A stretch of DNA of 64,000 bases from Streptomyces sp. ADI96-02 (GCF_003846185.1 NZ_ML123034.1:3318622-3382621); one strand, 5' to 3'. Positions 36,981 to 45,903 are shown, counted from the first letter of the stretch. Notes: generated by a model not told the origin, from the sequence alone. Numbers and translations are program-made.

Positions 36981-37883
36981 ATGCGTCTGAGCACGGTGAT
37001 CCTCCCCATCCACCGGTGGGCCGAAGGACAGAAGATCTGGCAGCGGGCCGAAGACCTCGGATTCCATGCTGCGTACACGTACGACCATCTCACTTGGCGG
37101 ACCTTCCGGGAACGGCCGTGGTTCGGCGCGCTGCCCACGCTCACCGCCGCCGCCACGGCCACCGAGCGCCTGCGCCTGGGCACCCTCGTCACGTCGCCGA
37201 ACTTCCGGCACCCCGTGACGCTGGCCAAGGAGCTGATCTCCCTGGACGACATCTCCGGTGGCCGGATCACGCTCGGCATCGGCGCCGGCGGCAACGGCTT
37301 CGACGCCACGGCCCTGGGCCAGGAGGCGTGGACTCCGCGCGAGCGCGCCGACCGGTTCGGCGAGTTCGTACCGCTGCTGGACCGCCTGCTCACCGAGGGT
37401 GCGGTGACCCAGCGCGGTACCCACTACTCGGCGGTCGAGGCCCGGAACCTCCCCGGCTGCGTGCAGCGCCCCCGGCTGCCGTTCGCGGTCGCCGCGACGG
37501 GCCCGCGCGGTCTGCGGCTGGCGGCGCGGTACGGGCAGGCGTGGGTCACCACGGGCGACCCGAAGCTGTACGAGGCGGGCACCCCGGAGCAGTCGGTGGC
37601 GGCCCTGCGCGGCCAGAACGAGCGGTTCGCCGCGGCCTGCGAGGAGATCGGCCGGGACGCGTCCGAACCGGGCCGGATCCTGCTCACCGGCTTCACGCCG
37701 GACCGGACCGCGCCGCTGGAGTCGGTGGACGCCTTCGTCGACTTCGCGGGCCGCCACGCGGAGATCGGGTTCACCGAGATCGTCGTCCACGCGCCGATCC
37801 CGGACTCCGACTTCGACGTCGACCCGAAGGTCTTCGAGCGCATCGCCACCGAGGCGCAGGCCCAACTGGCCCACCCGGCCTGA
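36981..37883 (+). CDS. LLM class F420-dependent oxidoreductase
   Basis: A 300-residue TIM-barrel protein of the luciferase-like monooxygenase family: AEDLGFHAAYTYDHLTWR, LRLGTLVTSPNFRHPVTLAKELISLDDIS (in pieces), GRITLGIGAGGNGFDATALG and RLAARYGQAWVTTGDP. These are typical of F420-dependent actinobacterial oxidoreductases. Substrate unknown. ATG 36981 starts the conserved N-terminus; the frame remains open upstream, but that region overlaps the opposite-strand genes. Confidence 0.85.
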   Translation: MRLSTVILPIHRWAEGQKIWQRAEDLGFHAAYTYDHLTWRTFRERPWFGALPTLTAAATATERLRLGTLVTSPNFRHPVTLAKELISLDDISGGRITLGIGAGGNGFDATALGQEAWTPRERADRFGEFVPLLDRLLTEGAVTQRGTHYSAVEARNLPGCVQRPRLPFAVAATGPRGLRLAARYGQAWVTTGDPKLYEAGTPEQSVAALRGQNERFAAACEEIGRDASEPGRILLTGFTPDRTAPLESVDAFVDFAGRHAEIGFTEIVVHAPIPDSDFDVDPKVFERIATEAQAQLAHPA

Positions 37884-37990
37884 CACTGCCGGAGTGCCGC
37901 CGTCGCACGGCCGGCGGCGACCGCGTGCCGGTGCGGTCCGCGGTCGGCGGATCGCCTGAGATCCTTTCCGCCGATGGCGGCCTCCAGGTT

Positions 37991-38044
37991 TGATCCACAG
38001 CCAACTCGGTTTATCCACAGGCTAAATGGCCGCTCTGTGGACAA
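37991..38044. promoter_or_regulatory. DnaA-box cluster in a convergent spacer
   Basis: TTATCCACA at 38011-38019 and TTGTCCACA on the minus strand at 38036-38044 are perfect boxes; TGATCCACA at 37991-37999 has one mismatch. They lie between the ends of two convergent genes (37883 and 38057), so they cannot act as promoter-proximal operators. DnaA titration or chromosome organisation is a possible role. Confidence 0.65.
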
Positions 38045-38056
38045 CGGACGTGCTGT

Positions 38057-39016
38057 TTAGTCCAGTTCGTCAACTATGCCCCTTTCTCTCTGTGATGACG
38101 CGAGGGTGTCCAAGGCGCGGGCCTGGAGCTCGCGTTCGGTTGCCGCGGTGACGAAGGCGGCCACCTGCTCGGGTCCGACGAGAGCCTGGACGGCCTGAGT
38201 TGTCCGGGCGGGCAGGAGCACGGGGCGGCTGCCGCCTCCCTCGATGGCGGACCGCCGTACGCCGAGGTGGTGGTGAAGATGGCGGGTGGCGAACGTCCGC
38301 ATCGCGCGGGCCAGTTCGGCGTCGACGGACTGCTGGGCGAGCGGGCGCAGCCGGCGGACCATCGCCGCCGCCTCGGACGCGTCGGAGTCCGTGGGCGGGC
38401 GGTGGCCGAGGTACCGGGCGAAGACGTGCTCGGTGGTGAACTCCAGGAAGCGGGAGGCGATGTGCTCCACCTGTCCGCGAAGTTCCCGCAGATGGGAGGA
38501 GATGGCGGGCAGCGGAATGCCGGCCGCATGCAACTCGGCTGCCACCGCCAGCTCTTGCGGGCTCGGCACCAGGAATTCCTCGTCCCGGCCCGGGACGCGC
38601 TCCAGAACCCCCAGCTCCACCGCCTCGGCTATCGCCTCGTCGCCCTGCGCGCCGCCGAACAGACCCTCCAGCTCCTGCCGGGAGATCCGGTCGGCCTCCT
38701 CGTCGGTCCAGGGCCCGTGCACCTCGGCGACCAGTCCGAGCACCCCGCCCAGCCCCCGCCCCGCGTCCCACGCCTCCAGCAACTCCTTGATGCTGGCCAG
38801 GGTGTAGCCGCGTTCCAGCAGGTCCGCTATCTGGCGCAGCCGGGCCAGATGCGTCTCCCGGTACACGTTGGACCGGCCGCGCCGTTCGGGCGTCGGGAGG
38901 AGGCCCCGGTCCTGGTAGGCGCGGATGGTGCGCACCGTGGCCCCGCTGGCGTGGGCCAGGTCCTCGATCCGGTACTCGGCTCCGGTCCGGTCCTTCGCCG
39001 CCGGGGCCCCGCTCAC
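38057..39016 (-). CDS. MerR family transcriptional regulator
   Basis: A 319-residue protein. The MerR DNA-binding domain is YRIEDLAHASGATVRTIRAYQDRGLLPTPER (in pieces, residues about 14-45), then RSNVYRETHLARLRQIADLLERGYTLASI. The 200-residue C-terminal part is helical and carries no cysteine cluster of metal sensors, so it probably senses an organic ligand or is constitutive. GTG 39016 overlaps the stop of the upstream hydrolase/SDR gene (GTGA), so the two are translationally coupled and presumably functionally linked. Confidence 0.87.
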   Translation of the reverse strand: MSGAPAAKDRTGAEYRIEDLAHASGATVRTIRAYQDRGLLPTPERRGRSNVYRETHLARLRQIADLLERGYTLASIKELLEAWDAGRGLGGVLGLVAEVHGPWTDEEADRISRQELEGLFGGAQGDEAIAEAVELGVLERVPGRDEEFLVPSPQELAVAAELHAAGIPLPAISSHLRELRGQVEHIASRFLEFTTEHVFARYLGHRPPTDSDASEAAAMVRRLRPLAQQSVDAELARAMRTFATRHLHHHLGVRRSAIEGGGSRPVLLPARTTQAVQALVGPEQVAAFVTAATERELQARALDTLASSQRERGIVDELD

Positions 39017-40803
39017 AGCGGCGGCTTCAGCCGGGCGATGCCGCGCAGCACCCCGGGGCTGAGCCGGGACAGCAGCCGTGCGACCCGTGCCTCCGGGGTC
39101 ACCGGCACCACGGCGCGGTTCTCCAGGACCGCTCGCAGGACGGCGTCGGCGACCTTCTCCGGCGGATAGCCGCGCCGGCCGTAGAGCCGGGTGGTCCGCT
39201 TCCGCAGCCGCTCCTCCTCCGCCGCGTCGGCCCCGGCGAAGCGGGTGACGGCGGTGATGCCGGTGTTGACGATGCCGGGGCAGATCGCGCTCACCCCGAT
39301 CGACCGCTCGGCCAGCTCGGCCCGCAGGCTCTCGCTCAGCATCAGCACCGCCGCCTTCGACGTGCAGTACGCCGGAAGCGCCCGGGACGGCTGGAAGGCC
39401 GCCGCGGAGGCGGTGTTGACGATGTGGCCGCCCTGTCCGCGGTCGGCCATCTGCCGGCCGAAGATCCGGCACCCGTGGATGACGCCCCACAGATTGACGT
39501 CGAGAACCTTCCGCCACTCCTCGCTCGTCGTGTCCAGGAAGGGCCCGGACAGTCCGATGCCCGCGTTGTTGACGAGGACGTCGACGACGCCGTACTCGGC
39601 GGCGACCTTCTCGCCGAGCTTCTCCATGGCCGCCTCGTCGCTCACGTCGACGGTCTCGGCCCAGGCCGCCGGAGCGCCGACCAGCCGGGCCCTCTCGGCC
39701 GTGCGCGAAGCCCCGTCCGCGTCCCGGTCGACGGCCACCACCCGGGCGCCCGCCTCGGCGAAGGCCAACGCGGTGGCCCGCCCTATGCCGGAGGCCGCTC
39801 CCGTCACGAGGACCAACTGACCCGCGAACCGCTCCGCGTAGGCCCCCTGGACCGGCGTCCGCCGCACCGACCGGTGCTCCTGCCCGACCCGCCCGTCCTG
39901 CCCGTCCTGCTCGTTGGCGGCGGCGAACTCGCCGATCCAAGCGGCCAGTTGGTCCGGCCGGGTGCGCGGCACCCAGTGCTTGGCGGGGAGCGACCGGCGC
40001 ACCAGCCGCGGCGTCCACTGCTCCAGACCGTCGTAGAGCCGCTCAGAGAGGAAGGAGTCGCCGGTCGGGGTGATGAGCTGGACCGGTGCGTGCGCGTAGG
40101 CGTCGGGCCGCGGCCTGGCCAGCCGGGCCCGCACGTTGTCGCGGTAGAGCCAGGCGCCGTGCGCCGCGTCGTCGGGGAGCGAGGCCGTCGGGTAGTCGCC
40201 CGCGGGCACCTTCTCCAGCCGCTCCAGGATGCGGGGCCACCGCTTGCCGAGCGGCCCGCGCCAGGCGAGCTCCGGGAGGACCGGCGTATGGAGCAGGTAC
40301 ACGTACCAGGACTTGGCTCCCTGGCCGAGCAGTTGGCCGACGCGGCGCGGAGTGGGCCGGGTCGTCCGCTGCTTGATCCAGTGCCCGAAGTGGTCCAGCG
40401 ACGGCCCCGAGATCGAGGTGAACGAGGCGATCCGCCCCTCGGTCCGGCCGACCGTGACGAACTCCCAGGACTGCACGGAGCCCCAGTCGTGTCCGACCAC
40501 GTGCACGGGCCGGTCCGGGCTGACGGCGTCGATCACCGCGGCGAAGTCGTCGGTCAGCTTCTCCAGCGTGAACCCGCCGCGCAGCGGCTTCGGCGCCGTC
40601 GACCTGCCGTGCCCCCGTACGTCGTAGAGCACGACGTGCCACCGCTCGGCCAGGAGCGGGGCAACGTCCGACCAGACCTCCTTGCTGTCCGGATAGCCGT
40701 GGACCAGCACCACGGTCGGCCGCCCGGCGTCCCCCAGCTCGGCGACGCACAACTCGATGCCGCCCGTCCGTATCCGGCGCTCGCGCGCTCCCCGCAGACT
40801 CAC
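39013..40803 (-). CDS. EphD-like fusion: alpha/beta hydrolase plus short-chain dehydrogenase
   Basis: A 596-residue bifunctional protein. Residues about 1-295 are an alpha/beta hydrolase of the epoxide hydrolase type (oxyanion HGYPDS at 35-40, nucleophile D106 in GHDWG). Residues about 325-590 are a classical SDR (TGAASGIG at 334-341, NNAG, active-site Y479-x3-K483 in YCTSK). Mycobacterium tuberculosis EphD has this architecture and acts on mycolic acids; streptomycetes lack mycolates, so the substrate must differ. GTG 40803 has GGAGGGGG upstream. It is the first gene of a two-gene unit with the MerR regulator. Confidence 0.88.
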   Translation of the reverse strand: MSLRGARERRIRTGGIELCVAELGDAGRPTVVLVHGYPDSKEVWSDVAPLLAERWHVVLYDVRGHGRSTAPKPLRGGFTLEKLTDDFAAVIDAVSPDRPVHVVGHDWGSVQSWEFVTVGRTEGRIASFTSISGPSLDHFGHWIKQRTTRPTPRRVGQLLGQGAKSWYVYLLHTPVLPELAWRGPLGKRWPRILERLEKVPAGDYPTASLPDDAAHGAWLYRDNVRARLARPRPDAYAHAPVQLITPTGDSFLSERLYDGLEQWTPRLVRRSLPAKHWVPRTRPDQLAAWIGEFAAANEQDGQDGRVGQEHRSVRRTPVQGAYAERFAGQLVLVTGAASGIGRATALAFAEAGARVVAVDRDADGASRTAERARLVGAPAAWAETVDVSDEAAMEKLGEKVAAEYGVVDVLVNNAGIGLSGPFLDTTSEEWRKVLDVNLWGVIHGCRIFGRQMADRGQGGHIVNTASAAAFQPSRALPAYCTSKAAVLMLSESLRAELAERSIGVSAICPGIVNTGITAVTRFAGADAAEEERLRKRTTRLYGRRGYPPEKVADAVLRAVLENRAVVPVTPEARVARLLSRLSPGVLRGIARLKPPL

Positions 40804-40987
40804 GCCGCCACCCCCTCCTCGGCCCAGCGCCGTACTTCTCCGAACCCCCGCGGTTCCGGGGTGTTTCGCTCCTGTGCCGCCGAAGCCATGCCACCGTCCG
40901 TTCCCTGACGTGTGCGCTACGTGCCCGTAACCTGACACCGATGAATGTGACAATGTCCGACGACTGCGTCAAGAGGTGTGCGTCGCC

Positions 40988-41098
40988 TGTGGACAACAGC
41001 CTGTGGACAACCGGCTCGCCGACAACCAACTCGCCGAACCGGCTCGCCGACAACCAGCTTGCGGGCAACCGACGTGCGGGCAACCGGCTTGTGGACCA
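40988..41098. repeat. Degenerate 15-bp repeat array bracketed by DnaA boxes
   Basis: About eight imperfect units of 13-15 bp with the pattern GG-CTTGTGGACAACC. The first two units contain perfect DnaA boxes on the minus strand (40988-40996 and 41002-41010, TGTGGACAA). Middle units change this to CTCGCCGACAACC and CTTGCGGGCAACC, and the last reads CTTGTGGACCAC (41090-41098). It fills the divergent spacer between the EphD-like gene and the ABC operon (40804-41239), which has no credible gene. Confidence 0.75.
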
Positions 41099-41239
41099 CT
41101 CCCCTTCCCGCCGCGGCCCCACGAGTCCCGGGCCCCTCCTTCGCGGGCTTCCCCTACGGGGACGTACGTCTGGAGGCGGACACCGATCCAGCCGTCAGGG
41201 GTGACGACCTCCGCGGCGCGCGCCGCTAACGTCGTCCTC

Positions 41240-42274
41240 GTGACTGTGATCGCGACCGAAGCCCTGAGCAAGCGGTTCCCCCGGGTGACCGCGCTTGACC
41301 GGCTCTCGTTGGACATTGGACCGGGTGTGACCGGTCTGGTGGGCTCCAACGGCGCCGGCAAGTCCACACTGATCAAGATCCTCCTGGGTCTTTCCCCCGC
41401 CACCGAAGGCCGGGCCGCAGTGCTCGGGCTCGACGTCGCGACCAGCGGCGCCGCCATCCGGGAACGGGTGGGTTACATGCCCGAGCACGACTGCCTCCCC
41501 CCTGACGTCTCCGCGACCGAATTTGTCGTGCACATGGCTCGAATGTCCGGGCTGCCGCCGGCCGCCGCCCGCGAGCGCACCGCCGACACCCTGCGCCACG
41601 TCGGCCTCTACGAAGAGCGCTACCGCCCCATCGGCGGCTACTCGACCGGGATGAAGCAGCGGGTGAAGCTGGCCCAGGCCCTGGTCCACGACCCCCGACT
41701 GGTCCTCCTGGACGAGCCGACCAACGGCCTCGACCCGGTGGGCCGCGACGAGATGCTCGGCCTGATCCGCCGCATCCACACCGACTTCGGCATCTCCGTA
41801 CTGGTGACCTCGCACCTCCTGGGCGAGCTGGAGCGCACCTGCGACCACGTCGTCGTCATCGACGGCGGCAGCCTCCTGCGCTCCAGCTCCACCAGCGACT
41901 TCACGCAGATCACGACGACGCTGGCCGTCGAGGTGACCGACAGCGACACCCACCCCGACGGCACCGACGCCCTGCGCCGCGTCCTCACCGAGGCGGGCGT
42001 CACCCTCGTCGGACACGACGGACTCGACACCGAGGGGCTGCCGGGCGCGGGCCACATCCTGCTCGTCGAGGCCGTCGGCGAGGAGACGTACGACCTGGTC
42101 CGCGACAGCGTCGCCGGCCTCGGCCTCGGCCTCGTCCGCATGGAGCAGCGCCGCCACCACATCGCCGAGGTCTTCCGTACCGAGCAGGGCGGGGAACGGC
42201 ACGCCGCCGTCCCGGCCCAGGCCGCCGTCGCCGGGGCCGTACAGCAGAAGGGGAGCGGTCGCGATGAGCACTGA
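41240..42274 (+). CDS. ABC transporter ATP-binding protein (first of the operon)
   Basis: A 344-residue ATPase: Walker A GSNGAGKST, Q-loop GYMPEHDCL, signature YSTGMKQRVKLAQAL, Walker B LVLLDEPTNGLDP, H-loop VTSHLL. A C-terminal domain of about 110 residues follows. The signature is Y-S-x-G rather than L-S-x-G, as in Ccm/Drr-type exporters of the DUF-linked group. GTG 41240 is used, with GTG 41246 possible. It overlaps the next gene by 11 bp. The cargo is unknown. Confidence 0.87.
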   Translation: MTVIATEALSKRFPRVTALDRLSLDIGPGVTGLVGSNGAGKSTLIKILLGLSPATEGRAAVLGLDVATSGAAIRERVGYMPEHDCLPPDVSATEFVVHMARMSGLPPAAARERTADTLRHVGLYEERYRPIGGYSTGMKQRVKLAQALVHDPRLVLLDEPTNGLDPVGRDEMLGLIRRIHTDFGISVLVTSHLLGELERTCDHVVVIDGGSLLRSSSTSDFTQITTTLAVEVTDSDTHPDGTDALRRVLTEAGVTLVGHDGLDTEGLPGAGHILLVEAVGEETYDLVRDSVAGLGLGLVRMEQRRHHIAEVFRTEQGGERHAAVPAQAAVAGAVQQKGSGRDEH

Positions 42275-43172
42275 GACCGGGACCGCGGCCGGGCGCGACG
42301 CCTCCCGGATCCACAACATCGGCTACCGCTCCTACGACGGCCGGCGGCTGGGCCGGGCCTACGCCCGCCGCTCGCTCTACTCGCAGACCCTGCGCGGCTC
42401 CTTCGGGTTCGGCCGCTCCGCCAAGTCCAAGGTCCTGCCCATGCTGCTGTCCGGCGTGATGGTCCTGGTCGCGGCGATCCTGGTGGCCGTCTCGATGGCC
42501 ACTCCGAACTCGACGAAGCTCGTGATCGAGTACACCTCGTACGCGATCTTCATGCAGGCGGTCATCGGCCTCTTCATCGCCGCGCAGGCACCGCAGGCGG
42601 TCTCCCGGGACCTCCGGTTCAAGAGCGTCCCGCTGTACTTCTCGCGGCCGATCGAACGCGCCGACTACGTCGTCGCCAAGTTCGCCGCCACGGCGTCGGC
42701 GCTCTTCATCCTCACCGGGACGCCGCTCCTCATCCTCTACGTGGGCGCACTGCTCGCGAAATACGACTTCGCCGATCAGACCGTGTGGTTCGGCCAGGGG
42801 CTGGTGTCGGTGGCGCTGCTGTCCGTACTGTTCGCCGGTCTCGGCCTGGTGATGGCCGCCCTGACCCCGCGCCGCGGCTTCGGCGTCGCCGCCGTGATCG
42901 CCCTGCTGACCATCTCCTACGGAGCCGTCTCGACGATCCAGGCCATCGCCTGGACCACCGACTCCCTCGGGGCGGTGCAGTGGCTCGGCCTCTTCTCGCC
43001 GATCACGCTGATCGACGGCATCCAGACCGCGTTCCTCGGCGCGACCTCCGCCTTCCCCGGCGAAGAGGGGCCGGGCGCCGGTACGGGCGTGGTCTACCTG
43101 CTCGTTGTCCTCGCGCTCGTCGCCGGCTCGTACGCCGTCCTGATGCGCCGCTACCGGAAGGTCGGGCTGTGA
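42264..43172 (+). CDS. ABC transporter permease
   Basis: A 302-residue protein. After a hydrophilic N-terminus (SRIHNIGYRSYDGRRLGRAYARR, in pieces) come about six membrane helices (LPMLLSGVMVLVAAILVAVSM, YAIFMQAVIGLFIAAQAPQ, ALFILTGTPLLILYVGALL, VSVALLSVLFAGLGLVMAAL and the last VVYLLVVLALVAGSYAVL). RDLRFKSVPLYFSRPIERADYV between helices is typical of ABC-2 permeases. It pairs with the ATPase before it. Confidence 0.87.
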   Translation: MSTETGTAAGRDASRIHNIGYRSYDGRRLGRAYARRSLYSQTLRGSFGFGRSAKSKVLPMLLSGVMVLVAAILVAVSMATPNSTKLVIEYTSYAIFMQAVIGLFIAAQAPQAVSRDLRFKSVPLYFSRPIERADYVVAKFAATASALFILTGTPLLILYVGALLAKYDFADQTVWFGQGLVSVALLSVLFAGLGLVMAALTPRRGFGVAAVIALLTISYGAVSTIQAIAWTTDSLGAVQWLGLFSPITLIDGIQTAFLGATSAFPGEEGPGAGTGVVYLLVVLALVAGSYAVLMRRYRKVGL

Positions 43173-44080
43173 CCACCATCGAGATCGACCACACCTCGCG
43201 CTGGTTCGGCAACGTGGTCGCCGTCAACGACGTCAGCATGACCGTCGGGCCGGGCGTGACCGGCCTGCTCGGCCCGAACGGCGCCGGAAAGTCCACCCTC
43301 ATCAACATGATGGGCGGATTCCTCGCCCCCTCGACGGGGAAGGTCACGCTCGACGGCCGGACGATCTGGCGCAACGAGGCGGTCTACCGCGAGATCGGCA
43401 TCGTGCCGGAGCGGGAGGGGATGTACGACTTCCTCACCGGCAGGGAGTTCGTCGTCGCCAACGCCGAACTCCAGGGCCTCGGCGCGACCGAGGCGGCCAA
43501 GGCCCTGGCCACGGTCCAGATGGAGTACGCGCAGGACCGCAAGATCTCCACGTACAGCAAGGGCATGCGCCAGCGCGTGAAGATGGCCTCCGCGCTGGTC
43601 CACGAACCGTCGGTGCTGCTGCTGGACGAACCGTTCAACGGCATGGACCCGCGTCAGCGCATGCAGCTGATGGACCTGCTGCGGCGGATGGGAGCCGAGG
43701 GCCGCACGGTCCTGTTCTCCTCCCACATCCTCGAAGAGGTCGAACAACTCGCCTCGCACATCGAGGTGATCGTGGCGGGACGGCACGCCGCGTCAGGCGA
43801 CTTCCGCCGGATCCGCCGCCTGATGACCGACCGGCCGCACCGCTACCTCGTCCGCTCCAGCGACGACCGGGCCCTCGCCGCCGCGCTGATCGCCGACCCG
43901 TCGACGGCGGGCATCGAGGTCGACGTGACGGAGAAGGCCCTGCGCATCCAGGCCGTGGACTTCGGGCGTTTCACCGAACTGCTGCCGCGGGTGGCGCGGG
44001 CCCAGGGCATCCGCCTGCTGACCGTCTCCCCGTCCGACGAGTCCCTCGAATCGGTCTTTTCCTACCTCGTAGCGGCCTGA
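43169..44080 (+). CDS. ABC transporter ATP-binding protein (second of the operon)
   Basis: A 303-residue ATPase: Walker A GPNGAGKST, Q-loop IVPEREGMY, signature YSKGMRQRVKMASAL, Walker B VLLLDEPFNGMDP, H-loop FSSHILEEVE, with a C-terminal domain. GTG 43169 overlaps the stop of the permease gene (GTGA), so translation is coupled. It should serve the frameshifted permease that follows. Confidence 0.87.
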   Translation: MTTIEIDHTSRWFGNVVAVNDVSMTVGPGVTGLLGPNGAGKSTLINMMGGFLAPSTGKVTLDGRTIWRNEAVYREIGIVPEREGMYDFLTGREFVVANAELQGLGATEAAKALATVQMEYAQDRKISTYSKGMRQRVKMASALVHEPSVLLLDEPFNGMDPRQRMQLMDLLRRMGAEGRTVLFSSHILEEVEQLASHIEVIVAGRHAASGDFRRIRRLMTDRPHRYLVRSSDDRALAAALIADPSTAGIEVDVTEKALRIQAVDFGRFTELLPRVARAQGIRLLTVSPSDESLESVFSYLVAA

Positions 44081-44110
44081 GTAGTGGCCTGAAAGGAGCT
44101 GTGCACCGTC

Positions 44111-44828
44111 ATGTACGACCCCACAGTCGCCCGGCTCCTACCGGGCCCTGCTCGGCCGGCGCCGGGCCGCCATCCTGTTCGTCCTGCCCGCGCTGCTGCT
44201 CGTCATCGCGGCGGCGGTCCGCATCTTCGCCGGAGCCGATGACCAGGTCGCCTCGGACGTCCTCGGCGGCTTCGCCCTCGCCACGATGGTGCCGCTGATC
44301 GGCGTCATCGCGGGCACCGGGGCCATCGGACCGGAGATCGACGACGGCTCGATCGTCTACCTGCTGGCCAAGCCGGTGAAGCGGCCCACCATCATCTGCA
44401 CGAAGCTGATCGTGGCCATCGCGGTGACCATGGTCTTCTCCGCCGTGCCGACCCTGCTCGCCGGGCTGATCCTCAACGGCAACGGCCAGCAGATCGCCGT
44501 CGCCTACACGATCGCGGCGCTGGTGGCCTCGATCGCCTACAGCGCGCTGTTCCTGCTCCTGGGCACGGTCAGCCGCCACGCGGTGGTCCTCGGCCTGGTG
44601 TACGCGCTGGTCTGGGAGGCGCTGTTCGGCAGCCTGGTGCCGGGCGCGCGGACGCTCAGCGTCCAGCAGTGGTCCCTGGCCGTCGCCGAGAAGGTCGCCG
44701 GCGGAAGCGCCGTCACCTCGGACGTCGGCCTGCCCCTGGCGACGGTCCTGCTGGCCGCCGTCACGGTCGTCGCGACCTGGTACGCGGGCCAGAAGCTGCG
44801 CGCGCTGAAGCTGGCCGGCGAGGAGTGA
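44111..44828 (+). pseudogene. ABC transporter permease with an apparent frameshift near the start
   Basis: From 44163 to 44828 the frame encodes a good permease (RAAILFVLPALLLVIAAAVRIF, MVPLIGVIAGTGAIGPEIDDGSIVYLLAKPVKRP in pieces, four more helices, end LKLAGEE). That frame has no ATG or GTG before 44286, which would cut off the first helix. The expected start ATG 44111 (MYDPTVARL), 12 bases after AAAGGAG, is in another frame. The two join near 44138, where CGGCTCCTACCGG replaces an expected CGGCTC-ACC-TACCGG-like sequence. So one or two bases are lost. A sequencing error or a true mutation is possible. Confidence 0.75.
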
Positions 44829-44874
44829 GGCCGCCCGGCGGCGCCCCGGGCCCGGACTGATCCGCGTACGTCAC

Positions 44875-44907
44875 GACGACCCCCGACCCGGAAGGGCGGG
44901 GGTCGTC
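44875..44907. terminator. Terminator of the ABC operon
   Basis: An 11-bp perfect stem (44875-44885 with 44897-44907), 11-base loop, 46 bp after the permease stop. The spacer to 45210 has also three copies of GGACTGACGCC-type repeats (44957-44988) and no gene. Confidence 0.7.
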
Positions 44908-45210
44908 CTCCTACCTGGGCTACCCGGGCTTCCCGGGCCACCCAGGGCGTTGGACGACCGGACTGACGCCGGACTGACGCCGGACTGATGTACGCGTGAC
45001 CGTACGCTTATCGGGTCGTTGGACACGGCGCGTGGAGGCAACTGGATTCCGTGGCGTCGTAGCGTTCGTGAAATCGGGGAGTGCCGGCACCGGGTGAGGC
45101 CATGCCCACCGGACCGGTCATCGAGTGAGTGGCAACCGTGAGCGTCCTCCACCCCTGAAGCCCGGGGTGTGGGCCGTCCCTCGTCGTTCCCGCGCACGAA
45201 AGGCATGCCC

Positions 45211-45903
45211 ATGCCCACGGAAGTCGCCCTGCTCGAATCGCGCGCGCTGCGCGTCGAGCGGATGGGGCGCGTCGACATTCTCGACAAGGTGAAGAGCCTT
45301 GTCATGCTCCCGGACGGAATTCACGTTCGCACAGAGGATGTGGCTCGTTACTTCGAAGTATCCACAGCCTCGGTCAGAAGGCTTACCGATCGCCATCAGG
45401 AGGAGTTCACCGAGAACGGGATGCGCGTCCTGCGCGGCTCTGAGCTGCGCTCCTTCCATAGCGACATGATGTCGCTATGGGCGCGTGAGGGGGTGGAAAG
45501 TTATCCACAGGCGGCGACGCAACTCCGTCTCTACACCCGTCGCACCGTGCTCAACGTCGCCATGCTTCTTCGCGACAGCGACATCGCCCGATGCGTCCGT
45601 ACGTACCTCCTCGACGCCGAGGACTCCCTGCGGGCGCAGTACGGTTCGCTCGATCAGCGGGTGACCCGGATCGAGAGCTGCCTCGCCGGAGTCGGAGCCG
45701 CGCTCCAGGAGCTCGGGCCGGTGCTCGTGCGGATGTCGGAACGGCTCGACAGCCTTGACCGGAAGGTGGAGAGGACCCATCAGGTCATCGGTGCGATGAG
45801 TCTCCGGCTGACGGACGTGTCGCAGGACGTCGCGCGGCTGGACGGGCGCCTGGACTGTTTCGCCCGTCAGCTGAGGGACCTCCGGCGCGGTGGACGCCGC
45901 TGA
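45211..45903 (+). CDS. Hypothetical protein with HTH-like N-terminus and coiled-coil C-terminus
   Basis: A 230-residue protein. Residues about 20-75 look like a DNA-binding fold (ILDKVKSLVMLPDGIHVRTEDVARYF, EVSTASVRRLTDRHQEEF in pieces). A block LYTRRTVLNVAMLLRDSDIARCVRTYLLD follows, known to me from phage-related and unnamed actinobacterial proteins. Residues about 145-225 are heptad-like (ESCLAGVGAALQELGPVLVRMSERLDSLDRKVERTHQ in pieces), a probable coiled coil. ATG 45211 has AAAGG at 7-base spacing. A perfect DnaA box (TTATCCACA) lies inside the gene at 45501-45509. Function unknown. Confidence 0.7.
   Translation: MPTEVALLESRALRVERMGRVDILDKVKSLVMLPDGIHVRTEDVARYFEVSTASVRRLTDRHQEEFTENGMRVLRGSELRSFHSDMMSLWAREGVESYPQAATQLRLYTRRTVLNVAMLLRDSDIARCVRTYLLDAEDSLRAQYGSLDQRVTRIESCLAGVGAALQELGPVLVRMSERLDSLDRKVERTHQVIGAMSLRLTDVSQDVARLDGRLDCFARQLRDLRRGGRR

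Noticed and set aside
40941..41204. An 87-codon frame across the DnaA-box array
   Set aside because: Its translation only reflects the DNA repeats (NRLADNQLAGNRRAG) and no ribosome site precedes it.
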